IMG/VR virus record: IMGVR_UViG_3300027736_000143 | Coordinates: 1 to 32,742 of that record | Direction: 5' to 3' (one strand) | Length of the DNA stretch: 32,742 nucleotides | Origin: a virus | In this document: positions 13,899 to 20,771 of the stretch, piece by piece | How positions within the stretch are numbered: the stretch's first letter is position 1 | Layout of the letters: every line of letters starts with the position of its first letter | Program-made: the position numbers and the translations under genes | Notes under the pieces: generated by a model | What the model saw: the letters and a program-made list of their open reading frames with translations, nothing else | The model's database searches: none | Told to the model about the DNA's origin: nothing

Positions 13899-14341
13899 TA
13901 TCTTGCTCCTTGAACGAATTTTTCCCAACCAATATATTCTTTCAACTGCCAAGTACGATTACTTATCTCTTTCATCACGTTAGTGCAAAAACTTGCAGCT
14001 TCTTCGTGATATGCATGCTTACGCTTTAGTTTACTCAAATCATCGTCGGCATCAAGGTAGACCCCAATATCAGACTTTAATGTAAAGCGAAACGGTTCCC
14101 ATCCAAGTTTATCTAACTCATCCTGGTCGAGTTTGCCAGTGTAGTAGAGCCACTTGAGTTTCTTCATTTTTGCAAATTCAATTTCTGCTTTCTTGGCAGA
14201 AAGATTGTGCAAGGATAGATACTTATTGTATTTGTTATGGAGGATAGGGATACGAATAATTTCCCTACCTGGCTCTGTGATATCAACCTCAGAGTCTTTT
14301 TCCCACTGCTTCATCACTTCTTCAAGCGGAGGTGTTTGCAT
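13898..14341 (-). CDS. uvsY: UvsY recombination mediator protein
   Basis: 147 residues, against 137 in T4. The N-terminus (PLEEVMKQWEKDSEVD) parallels T4 UvsY (LEDLQEELKKDVFID). It is followed by a basic segment (HNLSAKKAEIEFAKMKKLKWLYYTGKL) like the KKEMLRIEAQKKVALKARLDYYSG region, and a C-terminal helix with EYIGWEKFVQG. UvsY loads the UvsX recombinase onto gp32-coated single-stranded DNA. The position next to uvsW is as in T4. The start is the ATG at 14341; its ribosome site is weak, but the N-terminal match favours it. A sigma70-type promoter lies just upstream. Confidence 0.88.
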   Translation of the reverse strand: MQTPPLEEVMKQWEKDSEVDITEPGREIIRIPILHNKYNKYLSLHNLSAKKAEIEFAKMKKLKWLYYTGKLDQDELDKLGWEPFRFTLKSDIGVYLDADDDLSKLKRKHAYHEEAASFCTNVMKEISNRTWQLKEYIGWEKFVQGAR

Positions 14342-14374
14342 TGTACATGACCAAATAAAGTTACACGAACCTCT

Positions 14375-14403
14375 ATTGTACCCTACTTTGAGGTGAAAGT
14401 AAA
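14375..14403 (-). promoter_or_regulatory. Sigma70-type promoter upstream of uvsY
   Basis: Minus-strand TTTACT (14403-14398), 17-base spacer, TACAAT (14380-14375), about 30 bases before the uvsY start. It fits early or middle transcription of the whole recombination block down to def. The rest of the 140-base gap 14342-14481 holds no gene. Confidence 0.75.
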
Positions 14404-14426
14404 GCCTGCAAATTTGCGATAAAATA

Positions 14427-14454
14427 CTTTACTGTTTTGCTAATCAGCGTATAA
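14427..14454 (+). promoter_or_regulatory. Possible plus-strand (antisense) promoter
   Basis: TTTACT (14427-14432), 16-base gap, perfect TATAAT (14449-14454), pointing into the 3' end of the tail-tube-like gene. No plus-strand gene follows. It may be chance in AT-rich sequence or give an antisense transcript. Confidence 0.3.
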
Positions 14455-14481
14455 TAGACTATGTCGGGGCTTAAGTAGGAC

Positions 14482-15027
14482 TCAAATCCTTTCGTAGTTA
14501 AAGTATGAGAACCTGAAAGTAGCGTCGCAAGTGACAATGTTTTCAGCAGTGTCGCTGACATTAAAGATAAGAGAACCTACGTTTGTAGGGAACATATCAT
14601 ACATCTTCACGCGGAAGTTTGGGTTGTTCTTATTTGTATAAATGGATAAAATACCCATAGAGTATGGGGTTGGCTTGTTTGCGTTTGCTGCAGCAAGCAT
14701 TCCAGACTTGCTTAACTTAGCAAGATCTTTGTAGTCTGTAAAACTAGTCGGGAATGTAATAGCGCGGATCCAATCATGGATCTCCGTCCAAGCGCGCAAA
14801 TCTTCATCTACCAAGAACGTGACGTTGAAGCTGTCATATACAATCTTTTCGCCTGGATAATAGAGATCTACAAATGGAGTTCCAATTGGCACTTCTGTGA
14901 GTGATACGCCTGGAAGATTAGCTGTTTGACAAAAAAATGTCACACCAGGAAGGCGATCGAATGTTACACGAAATTTTGTGCTTTGTAGTAAGTCTGTATT
15001 ACTAGGATTGCGTTCTAATGCGCCCAT
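14482..15027 (-). CDS. Second tail-tube-like structural protein (gp19 family)
   Basis: 181 residues, related in layout to gp19 encoded at 22421-23002. Both share an N-terminal F-x-V-x-F strand with a CQTANLPGVSLTEVPIG loop (compare CKAAQLPESTIGVAPV), VTFLVDEDL before a tryptophan/acid-rich segment (compare VTILNDEDF), MFPTNVGSLIF (compare MFPTNIAAIDLDW) and a closing FRFSYFNYE (compare TFAYQWWE). Tail-tube-fold proteins form the tube or its initiator at the baseplate. It lies right after gp23 and its terminator, where T4 has the vertex gene 24. GAGGG precedes the start. It may be a tube paralogue, a baseplate tube-initiator-like protein or a minor structural protein. Confidence 0.8.
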   Translation of the reverse strand: MGALERNPSNTDLLQSTKFRVTFDRLPGVTFFCQTANLPGVSLTEVPIGTPFVDLYYPGEKIVYDSFNVTFLVDEDLRAWTEIHDWIRAITFPTSFTDYKDLAKLSKSGMLAAANANKPTPYSMGILSIYTNKNNPNFRVKMYDMFPTNVGSLIFNVSDTAENIVTCDATFRFSYFNYERI

Positions 15028-15051
15028 TCATAAACCCTCAACCGTTTCATG

Positions 15052-15059
15052 TATTTAGG
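15052..15059 (-). promoter_or_regulatory. Candidate T4-type late promoter (CCTAAATA)
   Basis: CCTAAATA on the minus strand, 24 bases upstream of the tail-tube-like ATG and directly after the capsid-gene terminator. The same octamer lies upstream of the 67-like gene. It differs from the T4 late element TATAAATA at the first two bases. Confidence 0.5.
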
Positions 15060-15063
15060 TCAT

Positions 15064-15090
15064 AAAAAAAGGGGAGACTTTCGTCTCCCC
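15064..15090 (-). terminator. Intrinsic terminator after the major capsid gene
   Basis: Perfect 8-base stem GGGGAGAC / GTCTCCCC with a GAAA tetraloop on the minus strand, followed by seven Ts. This is a textbook rho-independent terminator closing the capsid transcription unit. Confidence 0.95.
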
Positions 15091-15137
15091 TAATTCTTGC
15101 CTTATTATTGTTATAATTTGGCAATATCACTACGCTA

Positions 15138-16463
15138 TTAGGCGTTGATATTTGACACGAGGAACTTACGATAGTATACGTTTGTTCCGTCGGTAATCGC
15201 ACCGTTACCTGCTGCAGTCGCAAATGGATTTGCAACCAAACCGTAACGAGTCTTGAATCCAACTTTTGGCTGGAAGGTCGTTGGGTCAATCGCACGTACC
15301 ATCTGTAGAGGAACGTATGGGCAGTAGAAGATACCAGCGTCGTAAGGCGTTGTACCCTTATAACCAACTACGGCATAGTCGTAACCAGTTACTGAGTATG
15401 GGTCAACATAAACCTTGATGCGACCGAACAAAGTACCAGCAAAGGTATTGCCTGTATCGTCAACAGCGAGGTTGGTGTTGTTGCTTAGAGCTGAGTTGTA
15501 GTCAAGAAGACCAGTCATCGAAAGAGCCGATGCTACGTCTGTAGAGACGATTAGCATGTTACCCTTACCACGACGAGTATCCTTAGCAATCTTATTAGCA
15601 GCTCTTTCAACTGCGAATAGGAGTGACTTATACTTTTCTACCTGCCAACGACCCGAAGTACCGTTCTGCTGTACGTTTGCATTGTTGAGGTCGAAGTTAG
15701 CTGTTGCTAACGATACGACGCCGACGTTTGCAGATGCGTATACAGTACGAACAACTTCACGGTTGATTTCAGCAAGAATTTCTGTCGACAAAATGTTTGT
15801 CAACTCTGTTTCTGCGTCTAGACCGTGGATTGCCTTGAGGTCCTGTGCTAGTTCTAGGGTGTAACCAGCTTGCAAACCACGTGTCTGTGCAACAACCGAT
15901 ACGCGATCGATGGTGAAGCCCATATATGCCATAGACTTGTCTTCACCGAAAGAAGTGCTAAAAGCAGTACCAGTGTTAGCAAGTAGTAGAGCAGCAACGT
16001 TGGCTGGAAGGGTTGCTTCTGCGCCGCCTGTTGCAACGTTGCCTGAGTGACCAGTGTTGGCTTCTTGGAATAGAGCCTCACCGCCACGTGCAGTATTCGA
16101 TGCATAGTTCGAACGCATTGCAAAAATCAAACCTGTTGGACCAGTCATTGGCTGAACGCCGCAGATGTCGTATGCCATTAGGTTTGGAAGTGCACGACGT
16201 ACGAGACCGATTAGGATTGGGTCAAAACCCTTGATGCCACCTTCGCCACCAGTTACTGGTGACATGCCGCCGCCTACTTGGTTGGCTGGATAGCCAGCTT
16301 CCCATAGGTTTGACATTGAACGTGATTCTTCCATTAGGGCGCGTTCTTGGTTCTCGAGAACTAGAGCTGTAACAGCACGCTTGTACTGGTCAGTGATCTG
16401 TGGGAGTTCTGAGTGGTCAAGAACAGGCGCCCACTTCTTTGTGTATGTTTCGTTAAGATACAT
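15138..16463 (-). CDS. 23: gp23 major capsid protein
   Basis: 441 residues, shorter than T4 gp23 (521) but in the range of exo-T-even capsid proteins. The T4-type signature MTGPTGLIFAMRSNY and the HK97-fold C-terminal half (RIKVYVDPY, YDAGIFYCPYVPLQMVRA, PKVGFKTRYGLVANPFA) are clear. A prohead protease site L53-W54-E55 before A56 predicts a mature chain from A56, like the propeptide removal of T4 gp23. It follows scaffold gp22 after 24 bases and ends before a strong terminator. No gp24 vertex paralogue follows, so gp23 may also form the vertices. Confidence 0.95.
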   Translation of the reverse strand: MYLNETYTKKWAPVLDHSELPQITDQYKRAVTALVLENQERALMEESRSMSNLWEAGYPANQVGGGMSPVTGGEGGIKGFDPILIGLVRRALPNLMAYDICGVQPMTGPTGLIFAMRSNYASNTARGGEALFQEANTGHSGNVATGGAEATLPANVAALLLANTGTAFSTSFGEDKSMAYMGFTIDRVSVVAQTRGLQAGYTLELAQDLKAIHGLDAETELTNILSTEILAEINREVVRTVYASANVGVVSLATANFDLNNANVQQNGTSGRWQVEKYKSLLFAVERAANKIAKDTRRGKGNMLIVSTDVASALSMTGLLDYNSALSNNTNLAVDDTGNTFAGTLFGRIKVYVDPYSVTGYDYAVVGYKGTTPYDAGIFYCPYVPLQMVRAIDPTTFQPKVGFKTRYGLVANPFATAAGNGAITDGTNVYYRKFLVSNINA

Positions 16464-16487
16464 TTGAGTGATTCCTTGTTCTAAAAA

Positions 16488-17852
16488 TTAGGCTTTTGGA
16501 GCCGTTTTGGTGATTGCATTTACATATTGTTTCATATACAAAGGAACTTCTGCTACTTCTGGCTCTTCGACGTATGATTCTTGAAGAGTCTTTACCTCAC
16601 TTTTCACGGATACTTTAGATGGGAAGTAGTTCTCGCGAATTACTGCGAGCTTATTATCAAAATCACCTTCTGCGGTGAACTCCACGCCCTCTGCGAGCGA
16701 TTTCATTTTCTCGGTTTGCACTTGGGTTAGACCCTCGCAAATACGAGCAATTGCTTCTGTCTTCTTGACGGAACTTAGTTCTTCAACAAGACTTGCTAAC
16801 ACTTCTTCGGTTTCTTCAGCTTCTTCCTGTAGTTCTGCAACCTGTGCAGCTAGGGCTTCAGCGATGTCAACCTTGGTGTCAGGAATATCGATGTAGTGTT
16901 CTGTGAACAAATTCTTTAGACCGCCGATGAAGTCTTCTACGAGTTCAGCGCGGAGACCTGTTTCGATAGCAACCTGATTTTCTTCGACCCACTCTTCAAC
17001 AACATAGTTGAGGTAGTCGTCAACCTGCTCAGAAAGTTCTTCCTGAACATTAGCAATTGCTTCTTCAAGAACTGCGTCGTTCTCGTCAAGAATTTCTTCA
17101 AGAATTGCTTCTACGCGAGACTGAACAGCTGCTTCGAAGATTAGAGTTGCTTTGACGCGGAAGTCTTCAGATAGTGATTCGCCGTTGAATAGCGCATCAA
17201 CATCTTCCTTCATTGAGCCTCTGTATCTGGCGACTAGGTCTGCCTTGTATGCTGCTCTTTCGGCTTCTTCGTCAATTTCAACTTCTTCATTTTTCATTTT
17301 ACGATTTTTTAGTTCAGCGCTAATGTGCTTAGTCATAGGATGGTCACCGCCACCCGACTGACCCATGTTATATTTTTCTAGATACTTTAGATGAGCAGTT
17401 GGTGCAATTTTAATGCGCTTCATCTTAGTTTCGTGGTCGGTTTCGTCTGAGTCTAGCATATCGCCGAGCTTCTCAGCTCCACGACTCTCATCTAATTCAA
17501 CCTCTTCATTCGCAAGAGCTTCTAGTTCTTCTTCAGTCAAAGAGTCAAGATATTCATCGATCTCTTCTTCAGTTAGTTCTTCTTCTTCAGAAAGAACATC
17601 TTCTTCTGATTCTTCTGATTCTTCAGAAGCCATCTTCTTGGTGCCTTCAGCTGGAACGCCAGGAGCGCCAGGTTTTGGTGCTTCTTTTCTCTTTGCTGAT
17701 GAAGCTGCCCCAACAGCATTACCTGCTGGATTGTCATGTGTTGCACCACCGAGGTCTTCTACCTCAGCTGGGATTGTTGCTGCTGGTTCCTTGCCTGCAT
17801 TCATCGATGCATTAAGGATCTCAGCGGCGGATTCTGCTAATGTCTTGCTCAT
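16488..17852 (-). CDS. 22: gp22-like prohead scaffold core protein
   Basis: 454 residues, longer than T4 gp22 (269). The C-terminal 260 residues are the helical acidic scaffold (repeated LEEILDEN, VEEWVEENQ, AELQEEAEETEEV heptad-like stretches). The N-terminal 190 residues are an added region: Ala/Pro/Gly-rich to about residue 72, then acidic with E-E-V-E-L/I-D-E motifs. Several gp21-type cleavage sites (L/I-x-E before A, S or G) are visible after E7, E122, E240, E332, E373, E388 and E425, consistent with destruction of the scaffold during maturation. AGGAG precedes the ATG and a perfect T4 late promoter lies at 17880-17887. It sits between protease and capsid genes as in T4. Confidence 0.88.
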   Translation of the reverse strand: MSKTLAESAAEILNASMNAGKEPAATIPAEVEDLGGATHDNPAGNAVGAASSAKRKEAPKPGAPGVPAEGTKKMASEESEESEEDVLSEEEELTEEEIDEYLDSLTEEELEALANEEVELDESRGAEKLGDMLDSDETDHETKMKRIKIAPTAHLKYLEKYNMGQSGGGDHPMTKHISAELKNRKMKNEEVEIDEEAERAAYKADLVARYRGSMKEDVDALFNGESLSEDFRVKATLIFEAAVQSRVEAILEEILDENDAVLEEAIANVQEELSEQVDDYLNYVVEEWVEENQVAIETGLRAELVEDFIGGLKNLFTEHYIDIPDTKVDIAEALAAQVAELQEEAEETEEVLASLVEELSSVKKTEAIARICEGLTQVQTEKMKSLAEGVEFTAEGDFDNKLAVIRENYFPSKVSVKSEVKTLQESYVEEPEVAEVPLYMKQYVNAITKTAPKA

Positions 17853-17879
17853 TTGGTTGAACTCCTAAAGAAGTAAATT

Positions 17880-17887
17880 TATTTATA
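17880..17887 (-). promoter_or_regulatory. T4-type late promoter for genes 22 and 23 (TATAAATA)
   Basis: Perfect TATAAATA on the minus strand in the 39-base gap between genes 21 and 22, 28 bases before the gp22 ATG. This matches the late element recognised by gp55. Confidence 0.85.
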
Positions 17888-17891
17888 TAAA

Positions 17892-18536
17892 TTAAAGTTT
17901 TGACAAAAAGTTCTCAAAGATTTTTAATGAGATTTCGTCAATTTGTTTTTGCTTTGCGTTCTTAATTTGGTTGTAATATGCGTTAACGTCCATTTCTTTG
18001 ACAACGCCATTATCCCATACCCACTCTCTACCTTCCATAATGCCTTGAACGAAAGCCCCTGGTGCGGACGGATCCGCTACAATATCCGCCGCTGTGGCAA
18101 GATAATAATCATCTTGCACCACATTGACACCGTTTACTTCTTTGAGTGAACCCATGCCACGTGATGATACACCTAAGCAAGCACCGCCTTCCATAAGGCT
18201 CTTAGCAATCTTACCCATTGGTGTCTCAAGAATTTTTGCCTTACCAACCCAAATGTTGTCTTCTTGCTTCAAATTGGTGATAAGGTGAGAGACGCGATCT
18301 AGATTGATGCTTGGAGTATCTGGATGCCCAAGCTCGCCAAATGCGCGACCCTTTGTTACATATTCTTCGTTGTATCTGCCGACTTCTTTTGCAAGAGTTT
18401 CCGACCTATACATACGTCCGTTCTTGTTTGCCTTCTCAGCAACAAGAAATGGTCCAGTGATGAAAAGAGTCTTTACACCGTTTTTGTCTTCGGTGATGAC
18501 CTTTACTTCTTCTACTGTTTCTCTGATTAGTTTCAT
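17892..18536 (-). CDS. 21: gp21 prohead maturation protease
   Basis: 214 residues, against 212 in T4. The serine-protease signature of the family is present: FGELGHPDTP with catalytic His H71, and LGVSSRGMG with catalytic Ser S124 or S125, followed by a conserved ATAADIVADPSAPGAF segment. gp21 cleaves scaffold, core and capsid precursors after L/I-x-E; such sites are visible in the neighbouring genes 22, 23 and 67-like. The C-terminus is a lysine-rich helix that may be removed by self-processing. It starts at the ATG at 18536, four bases after the preceding stop. Confidence 0.93.
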   Translation of the reverse strand: MKLIRETVEEVKVITEDKNGVKTLFITGPFLVAEKANKNGRMYRSETLAKEVGRYNEEYVTKGRAFGELGHPDTPSINLDRVSHLITNLKQEDNIWVGKAKILETPMGKIAKSLMEGGACLGVSSRGMGSLKEVNGVNVVQDDYYLATAADIVADPSAPGAFVQGIMEGREWVWDNGVVKEMDVNAYYNQIKNAKQKQIDEISLKIFENFLSKL

Positions 18537-18540
18537 TGGC

Positions 18541-18834
18541 TTATAGTCCTAATGCTGCTCTTTTTCTAAGAGACTTTTTTCTCGCCATCAAAGCACGAGC
18601 AGCTTTTGCCTTACGTTTGATAGCACCTTTTCTAGCACCACGCTTTCTCTTCATTTTCTCAGCGGGAGATTCTTTAGCCAACTTACCGCCAACCATTTTA
18701 AATTTGCCAGCAAGCGATGGATCTTTTATTTTCTTGCGACGCTGAACCTTACCGCCACGAACACGCGCTTTAACGATCTTGATTCTTCCTTCAAGGATCG
18801 CTAACTTTACTGATTCTAGTAATTCGTTGCTCAT
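18541..18834 (-). CDS. Highly basic prohead-core-region protein, unidentified
   Basis: 97 residues. After a short N-terminal helix (ELLESVKLAILEGRIKIVKARVRGGKV) it is extremely rich in Lys, Arg and Ala (EKMKRKRGARKGAIKRKAKAARALMARKKSLRKRAALGL). The start overlaps the previous stop in ATGA. The position between the portal and protease genes is where T4 carries core genes 67 and 68, so a small core protein or internal DNA-binding protein is plausible. No sequence match to gp68 is claimed. Confidence 0.7.
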   Translation of the reverse strand: MSNELLESVKLAILEGRIKIVKARVRGGKVQRRKKIKDPSLAGKFKMVGGKLAKESPAEKMKRKRGARKGAIKRKAKAARALMARKKSLRKRAALGL

Positions 18835-19604
18835 TTTTTCTTAGGCTCTTCTTCTTTGTATGCACCGTTTCTTAACGCAAACGATGCTACTTTTTTAAAA
18901 CTTTCTGGATCAGTGGAGATCTTATCCATCATCGTCATCTTATTCTCGGGCGATAACTGCTTATGTAGGTTAGTTATTGCTCTTGCTGTTAGATGATCGA
19001 CGTGCATATTGTCGCCAGTCTTGAAGTTGATGCTGACTGGTTTCTTTTGTGACGCAAAACGTAAACGCTTTAGGTTTTCTGTGAGCATCTCGTCGCCATA
19101 ATCTTCAGCATCTTCATGCACGCCCATAATAGAAGGCTCAACTTGCTCGCCACCAGAATATGGCACAGTAAATGTTAAGCCGAGCTGATCGTTAGTGTAT
19201 AGAGCAACCTTTTTTCCATCAGGAAAGATACGGATACCCTTACGCTTAAGAACCATAACCATTGGCGGGTCGTGAGGCATATTCGCAGCCTCAATAACAA
19301 TATTATCTACTTCTACTTCTTCAGATTTAAGGTTTCTGAGAGCAGCGTTCATTGCAGTTGGAGAAGAAACGACAGCGCCAAGTATGTTGTTGCTAAAATC
19401 GTTTAAAATTCTTCTATGCTTTGGTTGAACTTTATTAATATCTCCGCCAGCTCTTTGGAGTTGAGTCATGGCTGTTTGAAGTGCATTTGCTGCTGAAGAC
19501 TGTGCCTTGCCTCGTACACCACCACCCCTGGCTAATCTCCGTATTTGTTGGAGATTAGCCAATTGGGCTTCATCTAAGTTTTGGCGAAGATCCTTAAATT
19601 TCAT
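18831..19604 (-). CDS. Prohead-core-region protein, function unknown
   Basis: 257 residues; the ATG at 19604 shares a base with the previous stop (TAATG). The N-terminus has a gp21-type site L10-D-E12 before A13, which suggests processing in the prohead. Residues 1-75 are a basic Ala/Gln-rich helical region. Residues 95-160 look like a beta domain (VLKRKGIRIFPDGKKVALYTNDQLGLTFTVPY). The C-terminal part is helical (TARAITNLHKQLSPENKM) with a charged end. It lies between the 67-like and basic-protein genes, so a head-internal or core role is inferred from position. Confidence 0.65.
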   Translation of the reverse strand: MKFKDLRQNLDEAQLANLQQIRRLARGGGVRGKAQSSAANALQTAMTQLQRAGGDINKVQPKHRRILNDFSNNILGAVVSSPTAMNAALRNLKSEEVEVDNIVIEAANMPHDPPMVMVLKRKGIRIFPDGKKVALYTNDQLGLTFTVPYSGGEQVEPSIMGVHEDAEDYGDEMLTENLKRLRFASQKKPVSINFKTGDNMHVDHLTARAITNLHKQLSPENKMTMMDKISTDPESFKKVASFALRNGAYKEEEPKKK

Positions 19605-20746
19605 TATTCGCTCTTTTGGGCTCTTCTTGCCTTGGCGCGTGCTTCGAGTTCAGCAGAAGTAATCTTTACCTTACGACGCTTATCGCTCTTAGCAATTTCA
19701 TCTCCAGTTCTTGAACGCCAAGAAATACGCGATTCACCCTTGGCTTCGTCGATCTCTTCGACTTCTTCCATGGTCGCCCATTTTTTATCTTTCTTTGGCG
19801 GATTATACTTTTCTTGTTCAACTGGTTTCTTTTCTGGCTTATAAGCAGTTCCTTCATTAATACCGTGCTTTTTCTTTAAAGCGGCAAGTGCTTTTTCATA
19901 TGCACTAGAAGTTGATGCTTTTGATGCTGGTTTTGGTTTAACGGCAGATGAAGTTTGTGGCTTATATGGTGCTTCATAATCACGGTTATCATCATTGCTT
20001 ATTTTTTCTAGATACTTTTTAGCCGTTGGGTGCAGTTTGTGCCCATTAATTGTTCCAGATTCTGCTTCTGATTCTGAATCTGGGTGATTGTGAATTAGCC
20101 AAGATTGCACTTCAGGATGTTTTTGGTGAGCATTCATTGCTGCCTTAACTTCCTTATGCCCAATTCCGCCTTTATACTTTTCATTTTTCATATATTCAGG
20201 CACACCACCATGGGTGCTGAATATACCGCCAACATGTTTTCCGTCATGGTGAACATCAATATGGTGGTCACCATCCCAACCAATTGCTGATGTTACCTTT
20301 ACTCCATTGTCATGATGTGTAATTACTTTATCAGATTGACCATCACCACCAGGTTGACCGCTGTGTGTTTTGCCGAAACTTACTTCAAGTTCTTTTGCAG
20401 CAGATTTTACAGCTTCATCAAGTTCAACTTCTTCGTTCTTCATAGGAAAGGATTTCATTAGTCTTTTAACTTTTCTGGCTCTGTCTGCTTTAGGGTTTCC
20501 AGTTGATACACCCTTTGCCTTCATCCATTGCTCTCTTGCCTTTAGTGCATCTTCATCAAGATCGACTTCTTCCTCAACTACTTCATTAGAAGCAGGAGCA
20601 ACAAGAGTTGATGCGATCTCAACCTTCTTGAGTTCTAGAGCATCACTCACCTTTGCGGCAAGTGCTGAATGGAATGCTGACATGAAGCCTTCCTTGTCAC
20701 CAAGTGTTACGGCTTCGACAATTTCTTCTGATAGTAGTTTGGACAT
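19604..20746 (-). CDS. gp67-like prohead core protein with a large His-rich insert
   Basis: 380 residues from the ATG at 20746 with GGAG six bases upstream; a TTG at 20758 is less likely. The first 50 residues (EAVTLGDKEGFMSAFHSAL, then VSDALELKKVEIASTLV) match the pattern of T4 gp67 (AIKSNDLVAARKLFAEAM, then IDLIKEEKIAIARNFL). Unlike short T4 gp67, a further 330 residues follow, including a His/Gly-rich region at about 125-250 (HHDNGVKV, DGDHHIDVHHDGKHVGG, WLIHNHPD). gp21-type sites lie at E111 before A112, E298 before G299 and E334 before A335, so the His-rich region could be released inside the head. It is transcribed just after portal gene 20, as T4 gene 67 is. Confidence 0.7.
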   Translation of the reverse strand: MSKLLSEEIVEAVTLGDKEGFMSAFHSALAAKVSDALELKKVEIASTLVAPASNEVVEEEVDLDEDALKAREQWMKAKGVSTGNPKADRARKVKRLMKSFPMKNEEVELDEAVKSAAKELEVSFGKTHSGQPGGDGQSDKVITHHDNGVKVTSAIGWDGDHHIDVHHDGKHVGGIFSTHGGVPEYMKNEKYKGGIGHKEVKAAMNAHQKHPEVQSWLIHNHPDSESEAESGTINGHKLHPTAKKYLEKISNDDNRDYEAPYKPQTSSAVKPKPASKASTSSAYEKALAALKKKHGINEGTAYKPEKKPVEQEKYNPPKKDKKWATMEEVEEIDEAKGESRISWRSRTGDEIAKSDKRRKVKITSAELEARAKARRAQKSE

Positions 20747-20771
20747 CGATGTCTCCAAAAAGAATTATAGT

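Noticed and set aside
13899-13952. Longer form of the 65-residue protein, starting upstream inside uvsY
   Set aside because: The ATG at 13898 has AAGGAG and the added residues do not fit the pattern of this small protein family.
14420-14500. tRNA-like T-arm sequence (GGACTCAAATCC) on the plus strand
   Set aside because: No matching acceptor stem or anticodon arm, and the segment overlaps the end of the tube-like gene.
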